DNA from: Branchiostoma floridae
Lineage: Eukaryota > Chordata > Leptocardii > Amphioxiformes > Branchiostomatidae
Length of the DNA stretch: 64,000 nucleotides
Assembly: GCF_000003815.2 (NCBI RefSeq)
Contig: NC_049997.1
Span: 15,665,595-15,729,594, forward strand
Direction of reading: 5' to 3'
The notes beneath the pieces are model-generated. The model worked only from the letters and a program-made list of their open reading frames with translations, ran no database searches and had not been told where the DNA came from. The position numbers and the translations under genes are program-made. Of this stretch, positions 30,027 to 40,700 are shown piece by piece. Position 1 is the stretch's first letter; the number at the start of each line of letters is the position of its first letter.

Positions 30027-32642
30027 ATGCAGAAAACGAGTGAACTGAAGATATGCGGCCTTTCTCAAGAGGTGACTCTAGCTGTGCTGCCCAGACTCTA
30101 CATAGAAGAGCTGCTATCCGAACTCAACAGAAGAAACATCAAATCCAATAACACCAACAACAGGGAATATCTGGCCGACATCCTGAAAGATGCCATGGTT
30201 CTTGAGTACAGAGAATACGAAGAAGAAGAAAGAAGTCCAAGTCCAGAGGTTATCGATATCACGGACTCGAATAAGACTGACGATAACCCGCAACTGTCAC
30301 AGGGAAGCCCGCCTTCTGACAACCTGCCAACAGATGAACCTACGTGTTCAGCAAACGGTAACGTCCCAGCCTCAAAGTCTGTGTTTAGAATTTCCGATTC
30401 AAACATTGCTCTCAGAGGAGAATACGAAACACCCTCCCTGAGCAATAATGATGACGAATCTGTCATTGAATGCGGTCAAGTGACGTTAGACGCAGAAGCA
30501 CCAGAAAAGTACTTGGATGGACTATTCCCGCGATCAGAGGGGCGATCGACCGAACTCGAATCTAGATCTGTTGTTGACATTACAGAGCAACAAGGCGACA
30601 CAGACTCTAGTTTATCGCTTGTTAGAACCCAAAGCTGGACTGAAGAAAGTGAGGTATATCCAGTAATGGTTTTTCAGAGTGTGCCCCAACAGCATGTGGC
30701 TTCAGACTATCAAGAAGGTCCTGCATCTACAGAAGAAAACACATCCGTCGGCCAAAATGGCTCCAGCGAGCGAGACCCAGATTGCGAAGTCGTTGTGAGC
30801 GAGTCGGAACACCAGAGGATACTGCAGGTGATATCTCAAGCGAAAGCTCAGGTTCAGAATCATCTGGCTGGAAAAGGGAGGATTCGAAAGAATCGAAAGA
30901 GTTTCATATGCACAGAGTGCGGTCGCGAAATGTACAGCAAGTTCAACTTGCTGAGACACCAGGAAAGGAAGAAACATACTGGCCACAGAATAGTGGTAAA
31001 CCGTGTGGTGGAGAAGGTGAAGAGAAGTTTCGTGTGTGGGGTTTGCGGAATAAAGATTTCCACCAAGTCCAACCTGATGCGACACATGAAGAAAAAGAGG
31101 CACACAATTGGTCGAGCGGCAGAAGCGACGGCATACCCAGAAAACGAAATAGCGCAAGTGCAGGAGACTGGCATTCATCAGGTCCTTAACACAAGCAGGG
31201 ACACCGTGAATTCAAAGAGGACGAAACGTTTTGCATGTGACGAATGCAGTTATCAGTCGTCTAAGATTAACGTCCTAAGACACAAAAAAAGAAAGCATTC
31301 AGGCCCAATGGCGACAACATCAACAACAGAAAGTCTGTCTCAAGAGGATACTCCTTCTGAAAGGTTGCCAGAAAAGGAAAGTCTGTTGTCAGAGGACAGC
31401 AATGCTCAGGCTGTAGACAATGTGGCTAGCAAAAGGAGCAAGGAAGTCTTCACGTGCATAGACTGTGGGTATCAAACATCACAAAAGGTCCATTTCATTC
31501 GACACAAGAAGAGGAAACCAAATTGCCAAACTATAACGCCAAAAAAGACACTAGTACCAGTACTAGAAAGACTAGAAAGCAATACAGTTGGAGAAGCCAA
31601 TAGGTTGAAGATGAAGAAAGTTTTCACATGTGCGGAGTGTGGTTATCGAACGCCCTCAAAGCCCAACGTACAGCGACACATACAGAGAAGACATACAGGC
31701 CAAACACCAACAACGATAACAGTGACACTAGTGTCGCAAAATGAAAGACTGAGTAATGGAAAAGAAGTGATGCCACCTAAAGGAAAGAAAGTCTTCCAAT
31801 GTGAGGTCTGCAGTATCCAATGTACGACCAAGTTCAACCTACAACGACACGAAAAGAAAAAACATGTTGGGGACAAGCCTTCTGAAAGTGGTTTCCAAAT
31901 AGGCACTGATACAGACCAAAATGGCACTAAAACACACAATAGCAAAACACCCAACAAAACATACAAGAGCAAGAAACACAAGAATAAGACAGGCAACAGC
32001 AAGAAACGCGACACTGAAACACACAACAACGAAATGCACTACAACGAAACACACAATGGCAACGAAACATGCAACAACGAAATGCACTACAACGAAACAC
32101 ACAATGGCAACAAAACATGCAACAACAAAATGTACATTGACGAAATGCACAACAACGAAGCGCACAACAATGCTGACGAAAGTGTCATTACAAGCCAACC
32201 TACAAGTGACGCTGTAACCAATCTTTCAAGCATCGATACAAACGATCCTACTAATATCAACTCAGATGATCTTACAAGTATCGATACAAATTACCTCACA
32301 AGTGTCAATACAAATGAGGATCTTACAAGTGTCAATACGAATGATGATCTTACAAGTGTCAAAACAAAAAGCCTTCAAGGTGCAATGTATACGTGTGACC
32401 TTTGTGACTATACGTCAGCCTACAAGGTCACGATGAGGTACCACAAACAGATACACACCGGTGAGAGACCGTTTATGTGCGGAACATGCGGTTACCGGAC
32501 GACTCGAAAGGCGCTGCTCGCCAAACACATGAGAATCCATACCGGCGAGAAACCGTTCGCGTGCGAGCAGTGCGACTACAGAGCCAATCAGAAAGCGCAC
32601 CTCGACCGACACGTGAGATCAAAACACACAACACCACAATAG
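30027..32642 (+). CDS. C2H2 zinc-finger protein with N-terminal module shared with the CUT gene
   Basis: A single coding exon of 871 residues; the ATG at 30027 follows an acceptor by 4 nt. Residues ~8-60 ([20 protein letters not shown] to the EY end) match the first exon of the adjacent CUT gene at about 28 of 52 positions. Residues ~65-290 are acidic, Ser/Glu-rich and probably disordered. Nine C2H2-type fingers follow, starting near residues 293, 335, 402, 475, 533, 590, 788, 816 and 844. The fourth ends RHKKRKPNC, a C2HC form. Fingers 1-6 are spaced apart; 7-9 are linked by TGERPF and TGEKPF, the classic DNA-binding linkers. Between 6 and 7 lies a low-complexity Asn/His/Glu/Thr tract (ETHNGNETCNNEMHYNETHN) and LTSVNTNDD repeats. 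Expected to be a nuclear DNA-binding protein; targets unknown. No orthologue recognised. Confidence 0.88.
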   Translation: MQKTSELKICGLSQEVTLAVLPRLYIEELLSELNRRNIKSNNTNNREYLADILKDAMVLEYREYEEEERSPSPEVIDITDSNKTDDNPQLSQGSPPSDNLPTDEPTCSANGNVPASKSVFRISDSNIALRGEYETPSLSNNDDESVIECGQVTLDAEAPEKYLDGLFPRSEGRSTELESRSVVDITEQQGDTDSSLSLVRTQSWTEESEVYPVMVFQSVPQQHVASDYQEGPASTEENTSVGQNGSSERDPDCEVVVSESEHQRILQVISQAKAQVQNHLAGKGRIRKNRKSFICTECGREMYSKFNLLRHQERKKHTGHRIVVNRVVEKVKRSFVCGVCGIKISTKSNLMRHMKKKRHTIGRAAEATAYPENEIAQVQETGIHQVLNTSRDTVNSKRTKRFACDECSYQSSKINVLRHKKRKHSGPMATTSTTESLSQEDTPSERLPEKESLLSEDSNAQAVDNVASKRSKEVFTCIDCGYQTSQKVHFIRHKKRKPNCQTITPKKTLVPVLERLESNTVGEANRLKMKKVFTCAECGYRTPSKPNVQRHIQRRHTGQTPTTITVTLVSQNERLSNGKEVMPPKGKKVFQCEVCSIQCTTKFNLQRHEKKKHVGDKPSESGFQIGTDTDQNGTKTHNSKTPNKTYKSKKHKNKTGNSKKRDTETHNNEMHYNETHNGNETCNNEMHYNETHNGNKTCNNKMYIDEMHNNEAHNNADESVITSQPTSDAVTNLSSIDTNDPTNINSDDLTSIDTNYLTSVNTNEDLTSVNTNDDLTSVKTKSLQGAMYTCDLCDYTSAYKVTMRYHKQIHTGERPFMCGTCGYRTTRKALLAKHMRIHTGEKPFACEQCDYRANQKAHLDRHVRSKHTTPQ
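31915..32375 (+). repeat. Coding low-complexity repeats in the zinc-finger gene
   Basis: Degenerate 15-bp-type AACGAAACACACAATGGCAA repeats (ETHNG/NEMHY units) followed by LTSV(N/K)TN(D)D units. They separate the spaced fingers from the C-terminal finger array and keep frame. Confidence 0.75.
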
Positions 32643-33388
32643 ACTTTTTGCCGGACTCCTTTGCATGTTGGGAGGTGCAGGGCACTATGGGTAGTAGAGA
32701 GAAAATGTATCATTACCATGACAACGTAGTCTCCACCAGACAATTTTGCAAGCTGGAAGAATACATTCGAAAGAAGACTACTTTGGACTGTGAAAATCTG
32801 GTATATATGGACACTATCGACAGGTGGTCGCTATAGACAGGATTCTTTCATGCTTGTGTCAAAAAAAATTATCTAACGGACTACTGAAAAGTGGTCACAT
32901 TGTCCAGGTGGCCCTTATGTAGAGGTGGTCTATTGAACAGTTTTGACTGAATATCATTGGCCAGGTAGACGTTATGCCGAGGTGGTCCCTGGTACAGGTT
33001 TGACTGTATGTCAATGGACAGGTGGTCTTTAATTATAAGTAGAGGTGGTCACTATTACAGGTTGGATTGTGGTGAAATAAGTAAAATAGAGTGCTTATTT
33101 TGTCAGAGGATTCGCTGGCTAGACAAGTGTACATTTGCAGACAAAAATATGTATTTCTGACATATCTATGAATAGACTGGCACTTTCAGCCAAACGGAAA
33201 AAAATACTATGAAGTAAAGTTTCTACAATTGTATATAGGCCCAAAGGCTATTTTTGTGGGGCAGATATATGTACATTTTGTATTTTCAGAAATGCTCAAA
33301 ATTTACGTTTTCCAATGACAATGTAAAGACTTTCAAATAGTGGTTTGGAAGTGACTGCGACTGAAAAATCTTTTGTACCTTAAGTTTA

Positions 33389-33767
33389 CAGGGTTCTCCC
33401 CAGAGGGTGGAATAAGGGACGCCCTCCACTATACTCTCAGCCAGCTCCACTATACTTTTTTTCTAATTTAGTGTGTTTCTTCCCTATTTTCTTTGTTAGT
33501 TTTGCTAACATTAATGACATTTTTGTGCCAAGTGGCATCACTTTTCCAGCCAGCATTGTCTGCAAGAACTTGTGAATGAGCAATGATCAAAACAATAGTC
33601 ATTTTGCCACTTCACAACAAAGGAATCACACCAATATATTATACTTGTAGTATTTGACACCCTCTGTCATTGCAAAATGAACCCATTTTCATGAAAGCGC
33701 AGCGCGTTGGTGCGGGCTATTTTTGCCAGCCCCTCCTTTATACTAAAAAATTCTGGGGAGAACCCTG
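33389..33767. mobile_element. hAT-like MITE with CAGGGTTCTCCCCAGA ends
   Basis: Left end CAGGGTTCTCCCCAGAGGGT; right end TTCTGGGGAGAACCCTG. The flanks share GTTTA, a partly eroded duplication. A diverged copy is at 26228-26690. Confidence 0.7.
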
Positions 33768-34472
33768 GTTTATAAATGTTGGAATTAGAACTAGCATGGG
33801 TACTATCCTCTGTTGTATCTGCTGGCTCAATGTTTTGCTTTGCCATGGTCAGTGAGCAAAATTGGTACCCAGCTTGTATTGTATTATAACAAGGAAAAGA
33901 GTAACAAAATTTTGAGATATTCAATTTTATGATACTTAAAGAAATATGTATATTTTACGTCATTCTGATTATTCATCATTGCCATTTATTAATTTGGTGT
34001 TGGCATGAATAAGAAAATGATGAAATCCAGGTAATGGTGTTGGTTGTGCCATGGTTGTTGAAAAATTGTATTTCATTGACTAATGTTGTTACTACAAGGT
34101 TATGTTGATAAGACTTTTGTAATAGAAGTAAATATCATTACATGAGTCAAATAAAGGTGTCAAAATGGTATGTGTATAACCAAAGTGAAGTTGTTTTTTT
34201 GCCATGGGGAGACGTTTTACAGTGGGTAAATGTTTTCATAGCCACTCGAAATATGTTAAGAGTTAGTTTAGAGTGCATTTTTGATAGGCCATGCTGATTT
34301 GATTATTATGGATGTCATTCTGTGAACCTCAAAACTGATGATAATGTACCCCCCCCCCTCTCCAGCACACACACACACACCACCAAAACCACCAAAAAAG
34401 TTGTCTTTAGTTACCTCCATGAAATGTCATGGAGGTTATATTTACCTCCATGAAATGTCATGGAGGTTATAT

Positions 34473-35531
34473 TTTACCCTGCGTTTGTGTGTCTGTCTGT
34501 GTGTTTGTGTGTGTGTGTGTAAACAAAATAACTCAAGAACGGCTGGGTGGATTGGTTTCATACTTGGTGTGTTGGTAGTGTGTGATGAAAGCTGGAAATG
34601 ATTAGATTTGGGGCCCCCTAGCGGCTTCCCTTGGTACTGCAGCGCAACTTCCGGTTTTGCTATCTCGGTGTTCTGAACAAGCTATGGCCACGATTTTTGA
34701 GTATTAGATAGCTCTTGTGCTCAGGAAGAAATGACATAAGTTTGAGCCCCCTAGCGTCTAGTTTTGGGATAGCAGGGGCATTTTTGTCAAAAACTTCTGA
34801 AGACGATAACTCAAGAAGGGAACAACGAATTTTCATGATTTTTGGTATCTTTGGTACCTTAGACAATGTTGTACAAGATAAGATACTAATTATGCAAAAT
34901 AGGAGTACATTTGCATAATTAATGAGAATATTCTATCATAGCAGTTTTTCAATGTATCTCTTGTTCCAGACATGCTATGGTCCTGACATTTAGGTGGTAG
35001 ATAGCTTTTAGTGCCATGACAAAGTGGGGCAAGTTTCAGCCCTCTAACATTTAATTGTAGAACTGCAGGGGCGTTTTTGTCAAGACACTCCAAAGAGGAT
35101 AACTGCAGAAAGGAACGACGGATTGCCTGCATTTTAGGCATGCAGGTAGCTTTAATAGGCAAAGATTTTCATAATGATATACATGTTATGCAAATGAGGA
35201 CTTAATTTGCATTATTAATGAGGAAATTGTATAATTCCATTGTTTTTAATAACTGGACTTCAATAAATGTAACACATGGTAATTATGATAGGTGGAATGT
35301 AAGCAGATACCAAATATGGTAATGAGGAACTTATTTGCATAATTTATGGGAAAATCGCAAAACCGCTTTATGATTAATAATGGGAATTTTATAATTGTGA
35401 CATGTGTACGTCATTCAATGATGAACAACACCATGCATAAATTATGTTAATGTTTTAGTCAATTACATGAAATTTACAAAAGCTCTAAATTTTCATGGAG
35501 GTATGAGGTCGCCGAACTCTAGTTTACCCTG

Positions 35532-35571
<40 letters not shown>

Positions 35572-36685
35572 CAAGATAACTCAAGAACGGTTGGGTGGAT
35601 TGGTTTCATACTTGGTGTGTTGGTAGTGTGTGATGAAAGCTGGAAATGATTAGATTTTGGGCCCCCTAGCGGCTCCTCTTGGTACTGCAGCACAACTTCC
35701 GGTTTTACTATCTCTGTGTTCTGAACATGCTATGGACACGATTTTTGCGCGTTAGACAGCTCTTGTGCTCAGGAATAAGTGACATAAGTTTGGGCCCCCT
35801 AGCGGCTAGTTCTGGGATAGCAGGGGCATTTTTGTCAAAAACGTCTGAAGAGGATAACTCAAGAAGGGGACAATGTTGTACAGGATAAAATACAGATTAT
35901 GCAAAATAGGAGTAAATTAACATAATTAATGAGGATATTCTATCCTATCAGTTTTTTCAATGTATCTCTTGTTCCAGACATGCTATGGTCTTCACATTTA
36001 GGTTATGGATAGCTTTCAGTGGCATGACAAAACTTCAGCCCCCTAACATTTAATTTTGGAACTGCAGGGGCGTTTTTGTCAAGACATTCCAAAGAGGATA
36101 ACTGCAGAAAGGATTGAGGGATTGGCATCATATTAGGCATGCAGGTACCTTGGGCAAAGATGTTCATAATGATATGCATGTTATGCAAATGAGGACTTAA
36201 TTTGCATAATTAATGAGGAAATTGTATAATTTGATTGTTTTCAATATATGGGCTTCAATAAATGTAACACATGTTAATTGTGATGGGTGGATTATAAGCA
36301 GATACCAAATATGGTAATAATGAACTTATTTGCATAATTTATGTAAAAAAATTGCTAAACCGCTTAATAATTAATGATGGGAATTTTATTATTGTGACAT
36401 GTGTACGTTTGTTTGTTTGTTTGAACCTTTATTTATTCATGAAAAGCTCAAATCGGCCAGCAGGCCGCTTTTCATTGAGGTCATGAGGGAGGTCAGGGTC
36501 ATATAAAATATAATACAGATACAGATTACATTGAGTACTATTAGATTCATCAACCTATATCACTACACATTAGTCAATAGTGAACAATACCATGCATAAA
36601 TTATGTTAATGTGTCAGTCAATTGCATGATATTTACAAAAGCTCTAAATATTCATGGAGGTATGAGGTCGCCGAACTCTAGTTTG
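34473..36685 (+). repeat. Two tandem copies of a ~1.05-kb repeat
   Basis: Copy 1 (34473-~35520) and copy 2 (35523-36685) both begin TTTACCCTGCGTTTGTGTG, run through a (GT)n stretch, AACTCAAGAACGGYTGGGTGG and CCCCCTAGCGG, and end ATGAGGTCGCCGAACTCTAG. Copy 2 is longer because of an insertion at ~36407-36574. The (GT)n-containing start resembles a dispersed repeat that carries its own microsatellite. Confidence 0.8.
36407..36574 (+). mobile_element. SINE-like insertion in repeat copy 2
   Basis: Absent from copy 1 at the equivalent place. It contains GAACCTTTATTTATTCATGA, AAGCTCAAATCGGCC and ATTGAGGTCATGAGGGAGG; the same sequence recurs at ~57690-57800 in the first CMAS intron. No clear promoter boxes seen. 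Confidence 0.6.
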
Positions 36686-37782
36686 TTGCGAAATTCAAGT
36701 GGTCAAATTGAATTAACAAGCAAAGTATTGTTCCAAAAAGTCCAAATTCAACTCTGACACTAATTGAACCCAGTTGATGTCATGATTTGTTGAAAATACA
36801 GGCAACCCATAGATATTGAAAATCTATGACAGCTAGCTATAAAAAAGATATAAAGTCCTGTATTCGGTGTGTTCTCAAAACCAATCACCCCAAAATAAAG
36901 GGTCACCATATGCATGCGTTAGGGCACAAGACCATTCAAGAAATCAGTGGACAGCCAACCGGCCACCCCTATGGCAATGCATACTTTTCTTCATATACGT
37001 CATAAATCACTTACAGAAGGATATCAAAATACACCTCAGAAAAAAGAAGCTCAACTCTCAAAAAATTCATCCATAAACGAACCATAATCTTTACCACTGA
37101 AAAAGCAACTACTATCAAAGTGTATATGGGTGTTGTTTATCTAAACATAAGAGGACTGTGTTGTTTAAAAAAAAAAACAAGTCCTGTGTCCTTCATAAGG
37201 ACTTTATGCTTTTTCAAAACCAGTCACCCCAAAAATAAAGGGTCACTAAACAGACGATAGGACACGTGGCCCAAATATGTGGACAGACAACTCCAAAGAA
37301 ACATTGCTCAACCACCCATCTTTTTTTTTTACAGGGCCCCATATCTGACTTCATGTTATCCTAGTGTTTTGACATGTTAGCTTAGATTTCGCAAAGAAGG
37401 GAAAATTTGACTGAAATATCATTTAAAGTATTGGGAAATCTTAAGCGAGATTGTACGTTATTATCACACAATAGAATTGAAACGGCCCAGATGGCCATAC
37501 ATGTTAGGCTAAAGTGATTTATGGGGCCTTGGTTGAGCAGACATTATCGTTCAATGCAGGTTAGGGTCGCATGACCTTTTATAGGCGTGTAGCTGTGTCT
37601 AACAGCAATGTCTGTGGCAGACTTTGAGCTGTTTTTGCATTGATTGTACAACGACATTGTAGTTTTCTCGTCTTAGTTGTTTCAACGGTAGGCTTTAGAT
37701 CAGTTTAGAGCAGGGTTGCGAGTTAGGTTTAGTTGTTTTTATCGAGTCTTGAAGGTTCAAAGGCCTTCGAAATATCACCAAC

Positions 37783-40700
37783 ATGCCTAGTCAAGTACCC
37801 CGAGGGAGGAATTATTCTACCAAAGATGGTAAGTGCTTTCATTGTAACCGTCCCACCCTCTTTATACATGTATACAATAGAGCAACTGCTGAACGTCTAA
37901 AGTTTTTGCTAATAGCTCAATAAATTTCATACATATCTTTATGTAACGTTCTTTTCTTTTACGTTTTGTGTCTTTCGTTGTGTTTTGAACCATAATGATA
38001 AATTCTGTACTATATTTCGATTAGGAAATCAAAGGTCACAAAAATCCAATTTTGGTCGCTGAAAGATCGCTCAGCAATCTCCGTCTATTTTTCTTCAGCA
38101 GAAAAACAGACTCATATACTTTTACTAAAACGTTATATATGATCACAAAAACGCTTGTTGTTACTAGTGTCCTGGTATTCGGACATTGTAACGTCACTGA
38201 ACTGACTATTAGGTGAAGTTAGGACAAGGATAGAGACAAGGACACAATAAATGGCGGAAAGAAACCTCGCCTACAATATTCACTCGTCTAGAATGGGTTG
38301 AATTTATTAAAGCCTGCAAAGTTATAAACATTATTTGGTGTACATGAATATTCGAATGTCACATTAATGTAAATGATAGTTTTATTCGGATTCTGTAACT
38401 ACTTTTATTTATATATGTACTTCGTTTTCGAATTCTATATATATACGTAGTTCTAATCACACAAAAATAGAGTACTTCAGTGCTCGAAATACTTTTTTTC
38501 AGCCAGGTTGTCCAAGTGGCAACCTGAGTCAAAAGCCAGGTTGCGCCATCAACATTTCAGGTTGCCCCACTTTCAAGTTGTTACTTTCTTCAAATCAGCT
38601 ACTTATCCATAATCTTTTCTTCCAGTTATATGTAACTATGTAACATGTTTTATGTTATCCAAAAATAAATACAAAGGCTTATGGACGTAGGTGGGGGAAA
38701 AGCAGTGTTCCAACTGCAAAATTTCAGGTTGCGCAGTGTGCAACCTGGGTTTAAAATCAAGTTGCGCGAGGCAAAATGGGGTTGCATTTTCAAGTGGGCA
38801 AGTGGGTATTTCGAGCCCTGTACTTAGAGTACTAGATTTTTTTTTATGCGCATGGTATAATGACAAATTGAATGCATTTCACTCTCTTCTAGAGTTCAGA
38901 ACTCTCTTACGTCAGCACTAGCTAATATATTCTTTTATTTTTCGGTGTTTCTTGTAGATTTAGACCGTGCATTTGACATTGTGGAGTCTGAGGTCCAAAC
39001 GTCCTGGAAGATCCTAGCCATGGAACTTGGTCAGACGTTAGACGAGATCCTGGTGTTTGAGAGACAGAGTTGGAAGGTGCCTGACCAGTGTAGGAAGAGT
39101 CTGGACTGGTGGAGACTCATGGCGGGTCCTAAAGGTGCCACGGTACCTAACCTGGTCCGGGCGCTGAGGAACTGTAGATTGGACTGGGTGGCTGGTAAGA
39201 AGTGTTTCATCTTTTGACATAGGGCCACAGCTAGTAAATTCTATGGATGACATCCTAAAGAGAGTGCGCGCGCGGATGTCATCCATAAAATTTACTTGCT
39301 GTGGCCTAACTCTTATGGTTCCAAATCAGTGTTGATGCTTTGGCTAGATGTTTGATAATATAGTCAATTTAATCTAAGAACAAAAAATGGGGCTTTACTA
39401 ATCACCTTAAAAGCATAATTGAAGCACTTGTTCCTTGAATCTCATATGAATGTTTTAGTATATGCCTTTGTTTGAAAAATGTGATATTGCTTTGTATGAA
39501 TACCTTCTTCAAATTGTGTTTTGTAATGTATGAATTGATAGTAACTTTTATGAAAGCTATGCGGTCAACATATATAGAAATTCCTATTGAAAATAAAGCT
39601 AGTAAAACAGTTGCTGATAAAATCATACTGAGTGTAGTTGCACCTATAAGTCTTAGAATACGATTTACAGATGTATTCCATGATTCAAACATACGCTATC
39701 TAATGTATGGCGTATGTAAAACCTTAGGCTAGCCTTTGCTGCACATTTGGGACTTTCGTACGACTTTGAGTCCGACAGCTCCCTACCCTAGGAATCCAGA
39801 CAGTACGGGTAGCTAGCGAGATTTCTTCGCGAGTTTTGTTCGGGGAGCCATGGCAGCCTGCCCGCCGTACTCACATTAGCGCTCCGGGGAGTTTCAGCCC
39901 GAAGGAGTAGGACCTAATCGGGCTTAAACTCCCCGGGGCGCTAATAGGAGCTCGGCGGGCATGACTGTCTTGGGCTACCGATAAACTGTCCAAGCTGCCC
40001 GACCCCGGATGGCTCCCAGGGTAACAGCTCCCCGAAGAAGGTCGGCAATAGGCCAGCAGCCTGAAATTCTTCGTATTCTAGCTCAAGTCTGCTCTTCTGA
40101 TCACATCTCAGACGAATATGACTTAAATTTGATCAGTACTAATAATAACAACCACAGACATTACATAACTTTATTGCACAACAATTGTACGAGGTACAAA
40201 GTATGGCATCTACGTAACTACAGTGCTATAACTTAGCTTAAGGCTTATCTAACTAATACAGGAGTTGTATTATGGGATAAGTTTCTTACAATCATTGGAG
40301 GCTTTTACAATCATTTGGGGAATTTCTAATGTCAAAACCTTCTTTGATATATTTTCCTATATCTGCCATGCAGGGATTGTCACATGTCATTATGTATCTG
40401 AATTTGCACTTCAGGTTCATTTGGATAAATCCTTGTGTACAAAATGACAGCCTTCTGTATAGAGAATTGCGTACCACAGATGGGCTAATGCTTATGACTG
40501 TAACTCCCAACCATGATCTGGAGAAGATAAGGTTTGGTTGGCTAAATCTTGAGAGGGTTGAGAAGGGGATCCTAGAAGAAAAGAAACTGGTAGTTGCAGA
40601 CACGTTCACTAGGCCTTGTCTGGTTTGTCGGTTAAACGTTTACTTGAGGTCACATTCCTACTCAGATGTCCTGAGGCAAAATAGTTATTAAGGCCCACCC

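Larger units (their letters stand above)
32643..37782. other. Intergenic region between the zinc-finger and Death-domain genes
   Basis: No gene seen. It contains remnants of the TGGTC/CAGGTTTGACTG repeat family (32810-33070), a hAT-like MITE (33389-33767), a possible zinc-finger poly(A) signal AATAAA at 34150-34155, and two direct copies of a ~1.05-kb repeat (34473-36685). Confidence 0.5.

Noticed and set aside
31643-32198. Cys/Val/Phe-rich minus-strand open frames in the zinc-finger gene.
   Set aside because: Shadows of the Asn/His/Thr-rich repeat on the coding strand.
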